DNA of 64,000 nt. It comes from Pannonibacter tanglangensis (GTDB lineage: Bacteria; Pseudomonadota; Alphaproteobacteria; Rhizobiales; Stappiaceae). The position numbers were made by a program, and so were the translations under genes. The notes under the pieces are model-generated. The model was not told the origin of the DNA, searched no databases, and was given only the letters and a program-made list of their open reading frames with translations. Positions 1 to 8,668 of the stretch are shown here, piece after piece. Where the stretch lies: the NCBI RefSeq assembly GCF_009915685.1, contig NZ_JAABLP010000005.1; one strand, given 5' to 3'. The first letter of the stretch is position 1. The number at the start of each line of letters is the position of its first letter.

Positions 1-666
1 CTGATCGTCGATGACGACAAGGACCTGCGCGAAGCCCTGGTGGAACAGCTCTCGCTCTATGACGAGTTCGCGACCCTGCAGGCCGACAGCGCCACGGCCG
101 GGATTGCCAAGGCCAAGTCCGAGCATGTCGACCTGCTGCTGATGGACGTCGGCCTGCCTGACCTCGACGGGCGCGAGGCCGTGAAGCTGTTGCGCAAGGC
201 CGGATTCAAGTCACCGGTGATCATGCTGACGGGCCACGACACCGACAGCGACACGATCCTGGGACTGGAGGCCGGGGCGAACGACTACGTGACCAAGCCG
301 TTCAAGTTCGCGGTGCTGCTGGCCCGTGTCCGCGCGCATCTGCGCCAGCACGAGCAGAGCGAGGATGCGGTCTTCGCCATCGGCCGCTATTCGTTCCGTC
401 CCGCCGCCAAGCTGATGCTCGACGAGCGCGGCGCCAAGGTGCGGCTGACGGAAAAGGAGACCTCGATCCTGAAGTACCTGTACCGCGCGGGCGAGAAGCC
501 GGTGACGCGGGACGTGCTGCTGCACGAGGTCTGGGGCTACAACTCCGGTGTCACGACCCACACGCTGGAGACGCACATTTACCGCCTGCGGCAAAAAATC
601 GAGCGCGACCCGTCCAATGCCGAGCTGCTTGTGACAGAAGCCGGTGGATACAAGCTTGTGCCGTGA
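1..666 (+). CDS. OmpR/PhoB-family response regulator (5' end outside window)
   Basis: The window opens inside this gene; 221 residues are visible. The first part is a receiver domain: the opening IVDDD acidic pocket, a phosphoacceptor Asp near visible residue 49 in LLMDVGLPD, and the conserved Lys in TKPF near residue 100. A winged-helix DNA-binding domain follows (about residues 130-221, with RLTEKETSILKYL and the recognition-helix stretch THTLETHIYRLRQKI). It would control transcription after phosphorylation by a histidine kinase that is not in the window. The next gene, a cNMP-binding-fold protein, starts 26 bases downstream on the same strand and may be co-transcribed. The family call is firm; the regulon is unknown. 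Confidence 0.93.
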   Translation: MIVDDDKDLREALVEQLSLYDEFATLQADSATAGIAKAKSEHVDLLLMDVGLPDLDGREAVKLLRKAGFKSPVIMLTGHDTDSDTILGLEAGANDYVTKPFKFAVLLARVRAHLRQHEQSEDAVFAIGRYSFRPAAKLMLDERGAKVRLTEKETSILKYLYRAGEKPVTRDVLLHEVWGYNSGVTTHTLETHIYRLRQKIERDPSNAELLVTEAGGYKLVP

Positions 667-692
667 GGGGTTTGGCGCTTAACACTTGAGGC

Positions 693-1196
693 ATGAGCCT
701 CGTCCAGGACATCGCGATTCTGCGCCAGATCCCCATGTTGTCGGATTTCTCCGACGACCAGCTGCGGCTGCTTGCCTTCAGCGCCGAGGGAATGGACCTG
801 ATCTCCGGCTCCTTCATCTTCGATGAGGGCGAACGGGCCGACAGCGGCATCGTCATCGCCAAGGGCAATGTCAGCCTGCAGGTGCGCGGTCCGCACGGGT
901 TCAAGGAGGTCGACAGTGTCGGCGCAGGCGTGCTGCTCGGCGAGACGGCCCTGCTCGTCGACACGCGCCGCCCGGCCCGGGCGGTCTGCATCGGCCCGGT
1001 GCGCGTCATCCGCATCCGCCGCGCCCTGTTCAAGCGCATGATCCAGGAGTTCCCCGAGCTGGCCCGTCGCCTGTTCGAGGTGCATGCGGCCCGCTACCAG
1101 GCAACGGTCTCCGCCCTCGCGCCGATCGGCGACAAGCTTGCCGAACTGAGCGACATCGCCAATGCCGCCGCCCTGCGCGGCAGCAAGGACGAGTAG
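693..1196 (+). CDS. Cyclic-nucleotide-binding-fold protein without a DNA-binding domain
   Basis: A 167-residue protein that consists almost entirely of a cNMP-binding beta-roll: PMLSDFSDDQLRLLAF, then FIFDEGERADSGIVIAKGNV and the phosphate-binding-cassette region GVLLGETALLVDTRRPARA. It has no C-terminal helix-turn-helix, so unlike Crp/Fnr it is unlikely to bind DNA directly. It may sense a nucleotide or act as a scaffold for the upstream response regulator, from which it is separated by only 26 bases; that link is inference. Similar stand-alone cNMP-domain proteins are common in Rhizobiales. Confidence 0.85.
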   Translation: MSLVQDIAILRQIPMLSDFSDDQLRLLAFSAEGMDLISGSFIFDEGERADSGIVIAKGNVSLQVRGPHGFKEVDSVGAGVLLGETALLVDTRRPARAVCIGPVRVIRIRRALFKRMIQEFPELARRLFEVHAARYQATVSALAPIGDKLAELSDIANAAALRGSKDE

Positions 1197-1328
1197 ACCC
1201 GAGACGTCCCGGACTGCCGCAAGCCCCTGACGCGACCGGAGCGCCGACCGCTGCCGGCGCCCCGCACGCAGGTGCAGGCCGAAGGACCGCTCCCGCCCGT
1301 GCCAGTCTCCTGCCCTAGGCCCCCTGCC

Positions 1329-2366
1329 CTAGTAGACCGACTGCATCTGCGCGATCGGCAGGATGCCGATGCGCGCCGTGCCGCCGGCGAGGGAGAGCGT
1401 GGCGTCGATGGCCGGCCGGCCATCCTTCTCGCCCGGCTTGCCAAAGCTGACCAGCGCGCCCTGCAGGGCTTCCGGGAACGGACTGCCGAGCGGGAACAGC
1501 GGCGCGAGCACCTGCCGGATCTGGCCCGGCTCGATTGCCGTCAGCGGCAGCTCGCCGGTGAGGAACCCGTCGCTGGGCAGCTTGAGGAGCCCGGACGTGG
1601 ACAGCCCGGACGTGCCCGAGGTGAGGCTCAGGCTGTCGATGGTGACGGCCGGAACGCCCTCCGTGCTGGCAAAGAGATCGAGCGGAACGGTGCCGCCCAG
1701 CAGAGGCGCCGCGCCCGCCACCTCGCCGACGAAGGCCCCGTCGGTGCCCGGATGGTCGGGATCACCGGTCTTCAGGCCGGCAAAGGACAGGGCGAGATCG
1801 AGATTGGCCGGCCGCTCCGGATCGGCGCGCAGGTGCAGCTCGGCCTTCTTCATGACCACCTCGCCCTGCGTCGGGTTTTCGGAGGAGAAGAAGCGGGGCT
1901 CCTGCAGCACGGCGTCAAGCCGCGTCACGCCGGCAGTGGAATAGCGCAGGCTCGCCCGGAAGGAGGTCCAGCTGGCCTCCTGGATCGGGCTGTCCGGGCG
2001 GAAGGCCGCCATCGGGCTGTCCGCCTCGACGATCAGGTGCATCGGATTGTAGACGAGCGCAACGGCCCTGAGGTCGGACACCGAAAAGAAGCCGCCGAGC
2101 GGATCCCGGAAGGCGAAGTCCTTGCACGACACCTCGAAGCGGAAGGGAAAGCCGCCGATCTTGCGCTCCAGGCAGGCCACCTCGACCCCGTTGGCCATGG
2201 CGACGTCCATCATCCGGGTGATCTCGCCATCGAGGTAGCTGCGGCCGCCGAACCAGGCCGCCGACCAGCCACCGATGACGACGGCCACGGCGGTGGCAAG
2301 AAGGACATACTTCCGGGGGGGACGCTTGGAGGCCGGGGCACCGGCACTGGACTGATCGCTCGTCAT
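1329..2366 (-). CDS. DUF2125 domain membrane-anchored protein
   Basis: A 345-residue protein with a short basic N-terminus (PASKRPPRK), one transmembrane segment at about residues 19-40 (YVLLATAVAVVIGGWSAAWF) and a long predicted periplasmic part. The stretch VACLERKIGGFPFRFEVSC with its two Cys, and the repeating beta-rich pattern, match the DUF2125 family of alphaproteobacterial envelope proteins. The function is not known. I start it at the ATG at 2366; an in-frame start 57 bases upstream would add a basic, unlikely leader. Transcribed divergently from the ChaC-like gene. Confidence 0.85.
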   Translation of the reverse strand: MTSDQSSAGAPASKRPPRKYVLLATAVAVVIGGWSAAWFGGRSYLDGEITRMMDVAMANGVEVACLERKIGGFPFRFEVSCKDFAFRDPLGGFFSVSDLRAVALVYNPMHLIVEADSPMAAFRPDSPIQEASWTSFRASLRYSTAGVTRLDAVLQEPRFFSSENPTQGEVVMKKAELHLRADPERPANLDLALSFAGLKTGDPDHPGTDGAFVGEVAGAAPLLGGTVPLDLFASTEGVPAVTIDSLSLTSGTSGLSTSGLLKLPSDGFLTGELPLTAIEPGQIRQVLAPLFPLGSPFPEALQGALVSFGKPGEKDGRPAIDATLSLAGGTARIGILPIAQMQSVY

Positions 2367-2608
2367 CGACTTCCTCTTCCTGGTCTGCCGCACGCCGCGC
2401 CGGGCTCGCCCGGTGACACCCACCCGGGCCCGGTGCGCCGATCCCGGGCATCACGCCCGGATCATGGCCCCACGACTGCACTGCCCCGGACCCGTTGCCG
2501 TCGCCGTCGCCGCCGGGGCGCGGCCGGTCCTGAGCCGGCGGGCATTGCAAGTTGGCGGCCCCGTTGCTATTGCCCGGTATCCGCGTGCAGCAGAGCTTCG
2601 TCACCGAT

Positions 2609-3127
2609 ATGGGCGATTTGTGGGTGTTTGGCTACGGCTCCCTGATGTGGAAGCCGGGTTTCGATTATGCCGAGAAGCGTCAGGCGCTCCTGCGCGGCGC
2701 CCATCGCGCGCTTTGCGTCTATTCCTGGGTCCATCGCGGCACGCAGGAACGACCCGGGCTGGTGTTCGGGCTGGACCGGGGCGGCGCCTGCCGGGGCATG
2801 GCCTTTCGCGTCCCGGCGGCACAGGCGGAGAGCACGATCGCCTATCTGCGCGAACGCGAGCAGGTGACGATGGTCTATCTGGAGGCCCACCGGCGCATCG
2901 CCTTTGCCGATGGCACGACGGCGACGGCCGTGACCTACGTGGTCGACCGCTCCCACCCGCAATATGCCGGACTGCTGCCGCTGGACCGGCAACTGGATCT
3001 GGTGCGCGGCGCGGTCGGCCAGTCGGGCGCAAACCCGGAGTATGTGCTGAACACCGCCGCGCATCTGGACGAACTTGGCATCCACGACCAGCGGGTAAGC
3101 TGGCTGGCGGGCCAGCTGAAGGGCTGA
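2609..3127 (+). CDS. ChaC-like gamma-glutamylcyclotransferase
   Basis: A 172-residue protein starting with the substrate-binding loop WVFGYGSLMWKPGF, diagnostic of the ChaC/GGCT fold. ChaC enzymes cleave glutathione to 5-oxoproline and Cys-Gly in the cytoplasm. A conserved Glu in YLREREQ (about residue 70) is the likely catalytic acid/base. The ATG at 2609 puts the conserved loop at the N-terminus as in the family; an in-frame start at 2552 would add 19 residues without family support. It converges with plsC, with 8 bases between the stop codons. Confidence 0.88.
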   Translation: MGDLWVFGYGSLMWKPGFDYAEKRQALLRGAHRALCVYSWVHRGTQERPGLVFGLDRGGACRGMAFRVPAAQAESTIAYLREREQVTMVYLEAHRRIAFADGTTATAVTYVVDRSHPQYAGLLPLDRQLDLVRGAVGQSGANPEYVLNTAAHLDELGIHDQRVSWLAGQLKG

Positions 3128-3135
3128 GGCCCCGC

Positions 3136-3906
3136 TCAGGACGCTGCCCGGACGGGGATGTCGCGCAGCACCGGCGAGGGACGGGCCTCGGCCCGGGCCT
3201 CCTCGAGCAGCCGGTCGGACGCGGTTTCGATGTCGCCAGTCAGACGGTCGAAGAACGCCTGCTGGTCCAGACCCGGCGCGATCGGCGGCAGGAACTCCAG
3301 GATGACCTTGCCCGGATAGATGAAGAAGCTCTGGCGCGGCCAGTAGACACCGGCATTGAGCGCGACCGGCAGCACCGGGCACTCCAGCTCGCGGTAGAGA
3401 TGCGAGATGCCGAACTTGTACTTCGGCTCGCCCCCCGCCGGCCGGCGCGTGCCTTCGGGGAAGATCAGGATCTGGCGGCCCTCGCCGATGGCTTCCTTCG
3501 CCGCATCCATCATGGCCGCCAGCGCGGCGGCCCGCTTGCCCCGGTTGATCGGGATCTGCTTCATCTTGGCCGTGTACCAGCCGAAGATCGGGATCCAGCG
3601 CAGCTCGCGCTTCAGGATGTAGGTGGGGTCACGGAAATGCGGGATGAGCGCGAAGGTCTCCCACACCGACTGGTGCTTCGAGGCGACGATGAAGCCACCT
3701 TGCGGAATGTGCTGCGCCCCGCGCACCTCCAGCGTCACGCCGGCAAACCAGCGCAGGAACAGGAGGTTGGCCCGCGCCCAGAACGGCACGACGATCCAGG
3801 CCACGCGGCGCGGCGTCAGGAAGACGAAGGGCGCGAACACGATCATCATGATCAGCGTGCCCAGGTAGAAGGCGGTCTGGAAGAGCAGCGAGCGCAGGAA
3901 AAGCAT
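3136..3906 (-). CDS. plsC: 1-acyl-sn-glycerol-3-phosphate acyltransferase
   Basis: A 256-residue lysophosphatidate acyltransferase that adds the sn-2 acyl chain in phosphatidic acid synthesis at the inner membrane. Two hydrophobic segments lie near the N-terminus. The acyltransferase blocks are ASKHQSVWETFAL (block I), a glycerophosphate-binding block ending INRGKRAA, and IFPEGTRRPAGG (block III). Block I reads H-x4-E, where the textbook catalytic motif is H-x4-D. The gene is last in a leftward group ftsE-ftsX-ydcF-plsC; a 124-base gap after the YdcF gene may hold its own promoter. PlsC-type identity is firm; the exact lyso-substrate is inferred. Confidence 0.9.
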   Translation of the reverse strand: MLFLRSLLFQTAFYLGTLIMMIVFAPFVFLTPRRVAWIVVPFWARANLLFLRWFAGVTLEVRGAQHIPQGGFIVASKHQSVWETFALIPHFRDPTYILKRELRWIPIFGWYTAKMKQIPINRGKRAAALAAMMDAAKEAIGEGRQILIFPEGTRRPAGGEPKYKFGISHLYRELECPVLPVALNAGVYWPRQSFFIYPGKVILEFLPPIAPGLDQQAFFDRLTGDIETASDRLLEEARAEARPSPVLRDIPVRAAS

Positions 3907-4030
3907 GGAACGCGACAGCCGAATGTGTGGGCAAGAAAGGTGAACCGGACGAGCAGCACCTGCCCGTCACACCGGCGGGCGGGGCACCGGCCCTTGCGCC
4001 CGACACCGGCAGCAGCAGCGGATCCGGGGG

Positions 4031-4747
4031 TTACTCCCCGTCCGGCAGACCGATGGTGCTGACCCGGACCCGGGCGACGGTATACTTCACAAACTCCCGC
4101 AAGAGAAGGCGGATTGTCCGCGGCCGCAGATACCAGTCATCCAGCTGCAGCTCCTCGGCCACCACCGGATAGGCAACGAGACGCAGATCGGGCATGGCCG
4201 CATTCAGCTCCATGCTGGCCCGCGGCAGGTGATAGGCGCTGGTGACCAGAACCAGAGACGTGAAGCCGTGCTCCTTGGCCCAGAGCGCCGCCTCGCTGGC
4301 GTTGCCGATGGTGTTGAGGGCCTTGCGGTCAAGATCGACGCAGCAGGCAAAGAGATCCTGCGGCGTGGTGGTGCGGGCGATGATCTGCTTGTCGGTGGTG
4401 CCCGGATTGACACCGGAGATCAGGAGCCGCCGGGCCCGCTGCTCGCTGAGCAGGGCAACCGCGCTTTCGATGCGCGCCTGACCGCCCGTGAGAACGACGA
4501 TGGCATCCGCGCGCGGATCCGCCGGCGGCCGCATCTGCGACACCCGCTCGGCAAAGGACAGGAACGACACCACCAGCCACACCAGCGACAGCGCCAGCAG
4601 GCACCCCGGGATCCACCAGCGCTTGCGCAGGCGCCGGCGCCGGCGCACCGGTTCGACGGACACTTCCTCCCCGACCCCGCCAGGCTGCGCCTCCAGGCAG
4701 GGCTCCGGTTCGGCCCCGGGCCGTTGATGGGAAGTCAGAAACGTCAT
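4031..4747 (-). CDS. YdcF/DUF218 family membrane protein
   Basis: A 238-residue protein with a proline-rich cytoplasmic N-terminus, an Arg cluster (RRRRRLRKRWW), one transmembrane helix at about residues 45-65 and a periplasmic DUF218 (YdcF/SanA/ElyC) domain. Family blocks are ADAIVVLTGGQARIESAVALL, RRLLISGVN, NTIGNASEAALWA and LVLVTSAYHLPRA. Members of this family affect envelope integrity; the reaction is not established. The ATG at 4747 is used, 49 bases after the ftsX stop. Position between ftsX and plsC is typical for Rhizobiales. Confidence 0.88.
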   Translation of the reverse strand: MTFLTSHQRPGAEPEPCLEAQPGGVGEEVSVEPVRRRRRLRKRWWIPGCLLALSLVWLVVSFLSFAERVSQMRPPADPRADAIVVLTGGQARIESAVALLSEQRARRLLISGVNPGTTDKQIIARTTTPQDLFACCVDLDRKALNTIGNASEAALWAKEHGFTSLVLVTSAYHLPRASMELNAAMPDLRLVAYPVVAEELQLDDWYLRPRTIRLLLREFVKYTVARVRVSTIGLPDGE

Positions 4748-4796
4748 GCCAACAGGATAGTAGCCGATTCGGATGTTTTTTGGGCGTGGCAGGTCG

Positions 4797-5993
4797 TCAC
4801 TCGATCCGGGCCAGCTGCGACTTGACGGCAAGTCCGGACGTCAGGGCCGTAAGGACAGCGACAAGAAACACCACGCCGACAACTCCGAAATACCCCGGCG
4901 TGCTGACCGCGACCGGACCGAACAGCGCCGACATCTGGTCGGCGCCGGCGTGACCTGCGGTCTCCCGCGTGAAGACTTCGAGCGCGAGGAAACAGACAAC
5001 CGCGATGACACCGCCGGCAATGCCTCCACGCAGGCCGAGCACGAGGAAATGGCGCTGGAATTCCCGCGCGATGAACCCGTCCTCCGCACCGACGAAATGC
5101 AGCACCGACACGACGTCGCGGTTGCCGGCCACCGCGGCCCGGGTGGCGAAGACCACGCTAAGAACCATCGAGAACAGCACCAGCGCCAGGATGCCGAAGC
5201 CGACCGCCACCACGGCCCCGGCCATGGCCGCCAGACGCGAGGTCCAGACCGAATGATCGTCGAGACTGGCGCCGCGCACCTCGCGCTCGATCTCCTGCTT
5301 GAGATCGGCAAGCTTCAGCGCCGAGGGATCCGACACGGTGACCTGCACCAGACGCGGCACCGGCAGCGTCTCGAGATCGAGCCCCGACCCCAGCCAGGGC
5401 TGCAGCAGGGCCCGGGTTTCCTCGTCCGACAGGGCCCGGACCGTGCCGATGCCCTCATAGCGCTCGGTGATGGTCACGGCGCGCTCGATCTGCTGCAGCA
5501 TGTCGACGCCATCGGCGGGGCGGATCTGGATCGTCACCTCCCGCACCAGATCGTTGCTCCAGTCCTGGGCGGCATCCCAGACCACGGACACCGACCCCAC
5601 CGTGAGGCAGGCAAGAAAGCTCATGATCGCAACGACAAGGGTCAGCGCGCGTCCGGCGACCGACTGCGGCGGCACGATCGGCGCGCTGCTGCGGATGCGC
5701 TCGTCGCCAGCGCCGCCGGCCTTGTTGCGGCGGCGACCCGGCAGACGCGGGCGCGGCACCGAGAGGCGCGAGGCGAGACCGCCAGCGGCCCTGGCGACAC
5801 CGGCCATCCGCGCGGCGGCGGTCGGACCTGAGGCCGGACGCTTGCCGGCGGGGGCAGACGACGGGCGCGACTTGCCGGCCGACCGTGCATCCGGGGCATC
5901 GACCGGCGGCAACTCGACGGCCGGCGCGCGCGGCGATGCCTTCGGGGCTTCGGGGCCGTCGTGCGGCGGGCGGGGCGGGGTCTTCGGGGCCAT
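4797..5993 (-). CDS. ftsX: Cell-division ABC transporter permease FtsX
   Basis: A 398-residue permease partner of FtsE; in other bacteria FtsEX regulates septal peptidoglycan hydrolases. From about residue 115 it has the FtsX plan: first helix (VAGRALTLVVAIMSFLACLTV), an extracytoplasmic domain (DWSNDLVREVTIQIRP to the DDHSVWTSR region), then three helices. The first ~115 residues are a Pro/Ala/Arg-rich, probably disordered cytoplasmic extension; most FtsX proteins are about 300 residues. The ATG at 5993 is 25 bases after the ftsE stop, so the genes form an operon. Confidence 0.93.
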   Translation of the reverse strand: MAPKTPPRPPHDGPEAPKASPRAPAVELPPVDAPDARSAGKSRPSSAPAGKRPASGPTAAARMAGVARAAGGLASRLSVPRPRLPGRRRNKAGGAGDERIRSSAPIVPPQSVAGRALTLVVAIMSFLACLTVGSVSVVWDAAQDWSNDLVREVTIQIRPADGVDMLQQIERAVTITERYEGIGTVRALSDEETRALLQPWLGSGLDLETLPVPRLVQVTVSDPSALKLADLKQEIEREVRGASLDDHSVWTSRLAAMAGAVVAVGFGILALVLFSMVLSVVFATRAAVAGNRDVVSVLHFVGAEDGFIAREFQRHFLVLGLRGGIAGGVIAVVCFLALEVFTRETAGHAGADQMSALFGPVAVSTPGYFGVVGVVFLVAVLTALTSGLAVKSQLARIE

Positions 5994-6018
5994 CGGTTCA
6001 GCCTTCCCTCGGCGCGGC

Positions 6019-6678
6019 TTAGTCGAACACGCTGAGACGACCGTCGGCCAGCACCATGCGGCGCGCCTCGACCTGCTCGAGCAGCGTGATGTCATGGGTG
6101 GCGATCACCACCGAGGTACCGAGCCGGTTCAGCTCGATGAAGAGCCTGAGCAGCCGCCGGGCCAGCGGCGGATCGACGTTGCCGGTCGGCTCGTCCGCCA
6201 GCAGCAGATCCGGACGGGTGATGAGCGCGCGCGCAATCGCCGCCCGCTGCTTCTCTCCGCCCGACAGCACCGGAGGCAGCACATGCATGCGCTCGCCGAG
6301 ACCGACCCATTTGAGCAGCTCGATGACGTCGGACCGGTAGTCGCCCTCGTCCTTGCCGAGGACGCGCAGGGGCAAGGCGACATTCTCGTAGGTGGTCAGG
6401 TGATCGAGCAGGCGGAAATCCTGAAACACCACGCCGATGCGGCGGCGCAGCTCGGGGAGTTCCTTCTTGTTGATCGTCGCCATGTCCCGGTCGAACACGC
6501 GGATGAGCCCGCGCGTCGGGCGCAGCGACATGAACAGCAGGCGGATGAGACTGGTCTTGCCGGCACCGGACGGCCCGGTGAGGAACTGGAACGACTGCCG
6601 CTCGATGCTGAAACTGACATCGCGCAGGATCTCCGGCCCCATGCCGTAACGCAGTCCGACGTTCTCGAAGCGGATCAC
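6019..6678 (-). CDS. ftsE: Cell-division ATP-binding protein FtsE
   Basis: A 219-residue ABC ATPase. Visible motifs are the Walker A GPSGAGKTSL (about 35-44), the Q-loop GVVFQDFRLLDH, the ABC signature LSGGEKQR, the Walker B LLLADEPTGNVD and the H-loop ATHD. With FtsX it forms the divisome complex that couples cytoplasmic ATP hydrolysis to cell-wall cleavage at the septum. It is the first gene of the leftward group. A perfect CtrA-type box lies 41 bases upstream of its ATG, suggesting cell-cycle control. Confidence 0.96.
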   Translation of the reverse strand: MIRFENVGLRYGMGPEILRDVSFSIERQSFQFLTGPSGAGKTSLIRLLFMSLRPTRGLIRVFDRDMATINKKELPELRRRIGVVFQDFRLLDHLTTYENVALPLRVLGKDEGDYRSDVIELLKWVGLGERMHVLPPVLSGGEKQRAAIARALITRPDLLLADEPTGNVDPPLARRLLRLFIELNRLGTSVVIATHDITLLEQVEARRMVLADGRLSVFD

Positions 6679-6719
6679 GCAAAACCTCCGTGGACGGTGG
6701 CCACCCTACCCCCGCCCCG

Positions 6720-6734
6720 TTAACGCTTCATTAA
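6720..6734. promoter_or_regulatory. CtrA box (TTAA-N7-TTAA) between ftsE and the zinc-ribbon gene
   Basis: The sequence is TTAACGCTTCATTAA, an exact match to the alphaproteobacterial CtrA consensus TTAA-N7-TTAA. It lies 41 bases upstream of the ftsE ATG and 127 bases upstream of the divergent zinc-ribbon gene, in a locally AT-rich stretch. A further TTAACCAGCAT follows at about 6751. Distance favours ftsE as the target. Match seen directly; binding is inferred. Confidence 0.65.
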
Positions 6735-6861
6735 ACATATGACTGTCCTCTTAACCAGCATGGGGAAATGCGCGCGCTCTTTGTTCCCCGCAAAAGAATG
6801 CCGGACTGATATCCTAGACGCCTGACGCGGCCCAATGACCGTGGAGCGAGAGCATCGTCCC

Positions 6862-8109
6862 ATGAAGATCACCTGTCCGGACTGCGACACGTCCTACGAG
6901 ATCAAGGCGGAGCTGGTTGGCGCCGAAGGCCGCAGCGTGAAATGCGCCCGGTGCGGCAATCGCTGGTTCATCAGCCCGCGCAAGGAGACGCTGGTCGAGC
7001 CCAAGCCGGCCGCCGGCTTCAAGGCCGACGCCCCCGCCAAGGCGGCGGAGCGCAGCGGCAAGGCAGCACCAGCCGCCGCACGCACCAGGGCAGCCGGCGA
7101 CGGCGACCCGGCCGAGACCGCGGCAAGGACCGGTGAAAAGTCCGGCGCCGACAAAGGGGCTGATGACGGGGCTGAGGATGGGGCCGATGATTGGGGCCTG
7201 GCCCCGCCCAAGAGCGAAAAGCTGAAGGACGAGGACTGGGCAACCGCCGAGGTTGAGGAAAAGGATACCGATGCCTGGTCCGATCAGGAGCGGGAATCGG
7301 ATGAGCGGGCACGCGCCGCGCGGGCCCGGGAAGCCGAACTGAGACGCGCGGGCGGCAGCGAGGCAGACGCCGACGGCACCTGGAGCAACGCCGACGAGGG
7401 CAACGACGGGGGCAACGACGGGGGCGAGGCTGGGGATAGCGGGGGCGCCCGGGGGGGCGGCGCAGGCTTCGGAGCAGACCGCGACCGCAGCGAAGGCGAC
7501 GAAGCGGAAGGCGGCGACGGCGAGGACGGCGAGCGCAAGCCGCGCACCATCGACATCGAGTCGCTGGCCAAGCGGAAGAAGATCAAGGTTAACCCGAAAA
7601 AGATGCGCAAGCCGCGCGACTGGTCGAAGCTGCGGCGGTACTTCAATCTTCAGACGATGCGCCGCGCCGGTGGCGTGATGATCCTGTGTCTGTCTGTCGG
7701 TCTTGGTGCCTGGCTCTTCTTCAACCGGTCTCTGGTCGTGCGTCAGGCACCTGATCTGGCCAGCCTGTTCGAGGTGATCGGCTACGAGGTGAACTTGCGC
7801 GGACTTGAGTTCCGTGATTTGAGAACCTTCCGGGAAATCGAGGGGGGATCGGCGGTTCTGGTGGTCGAAGGAACGATCCAGAACGTTACCGAGGACCCCG
7901 TGGCTGTGCCCGCCGTGCGCCTGGCGCTGCGGGGCGAGGACCAGCAGGAGATTTACGCCTGGACACTGGTGCCCCGGGCCGTCGGGCTCGAACCGCTGTC
8001 CAGCACCCGGTTTCGCACACGACTGGCGGATCCCCCGGAAACGGCCGCCGACATCCAGGTCCGGTTCATCGACCGGGCCCGACAACAGGCCGGACTACAG
8101 ACGCAATGA
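6862..8109 (+). CDS. MJ0042-type zinc-ribbon transmembrane protein
   Basis: A 415-residue protein. The N-terminus is an MJ0042 zinc ribbon with two CxxC pairs (TCPDCDTSYEI and VKCARCGNRWF, about residues 4-35). A long linker (about 50-240) rich in Asp, Glu, Gly and Ala is probably disordered. A basic stretch precedes a single transmembrane helix (VMILCLSVGLGAWLFF, about 272-288), and a C-terminal DUF3426-like domain of about 110 residues (EGTIQNVTEDPVAVPAVRLALR) would be periplasmic. The function is unknown. ATG 6862 places the zinc ribbon at the very start. Its stop overlaps the hpt start (ATGA), so the two are translationally coupled. Confidence 0.85.
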   Translation: MKITCPDCDTSYEIKAELVGAEGRSVKCARCGNRWFISPRKETLVEPKPAAGFKADAPAKAAERSGKAAPAAARTRAAGDGDPAETAARTGEKSGADKGADDGAEDGADDWGLAPPKSEKLKDEDWATAEVEEKDTDAWSDQERESDERARAARAREAELRRAGGSEADADGTWSNADEGNDGGNDGGEAGDSGGARGGGAGFGADRDRSEGDEAEGGDGEDGERKPRTIDIESLAKRKKIKVNPKKMRKPRDWSKLRRYFNLQTMRRAGGVMILCLSVGLGAWLFFNRSLVVRQAPDLASLFEVIGYEVNLRGLEFRDLRTFREIEGGSAVLVVEGTIQNVTEDPVAVPAVRLALRGEDQQEIYAWTLVPRAVGLEPLSSTRFRTRLADPPETAADIQVRFIDRARQQAGLQTQ

Positions 8110-8666
8110 CGCCCCAGATCCACACCCTCTTCGACGAAGCCGAGATCGCTGGCCGCGTGCACACGCTGGCCGAGGAGATTGCGGCGGACGCGCCCCACCG
8201 TCTGCTCGTCGTGGCCGTGCTGAAAGGCAGCTTCATCTTCGCCGCCGACCTGGTGCGGGCGCTGCACCGCGTCGGCCAGCAGCTCGAGATGGAATTCATG
8301 CACCTGTCCAGCTACGGCGCCGGCACCACCAGCACCGAGGTGAAGGTGCTCAGGGACGTGGAAAGCGACGTGTCCGGACGCGACATCATCCTTGTGGATG
8401 ACATCCTGGAATCGGGGCGGACCCTGTCGTTTGCGCGCGACCGGCTGCTGGCGCGCGGCGCAAAATCGGTAAAGATTGCAGCGCTGCTGGACAAGCCGGA
8501 CCACAGAAAGGCCGCGATCGAGGCCGACTACGTGGGCTTCGTCTGTCCGGACAGGTTCGTGGTCGGATTCGGGATGGACATGGGCCATGCCTGGCGGCAG
8601 CTGCCCTATATCGGTTACGTGGTCGTGGACGAAGCGCCGCGGCAGGACAAGGGAACAGGAGGGTGA
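8106..8666 (+). CDS. hpt: Hypoxanthine phosphoribosyltransferase
   Basis: A 186-residue purine-salvage enzyme that makes IMP (and usually GMP) from hypoxanthine or guanine and PRPP in the cytoplasm. Family motifs are VLKGSFIFAADL (about 38-49), the flexible-loop MHLSSYGAGTTSTE, and the PRPP-binding IILVDDILESGRTL (about 94-107). The length is normal. Its start overlaps the zinc-ribbon gene by four bases, and it is followed after two bases by the start region of a response regulator, giving a tight three-gene unit. Confidence 0.95.
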   Translation: MTPQIHTLFDEAEIAGRVHTLAEEIAADAPHRLLVVAVLKGSFIFAADLVRALHRVGQQLEMEFMHLSSYGAGTTSTEVKVLRDVESDVSGRDIILVDDILESGRTLSFARDRLLARGAKSVKIAALLDKPDHRKAAIEADYVGFVCPDRFVVGFGMDMGHAWRQLPYIGYVVVDEAPRQDKGTGG

Positions 8667-8668
8667 CC

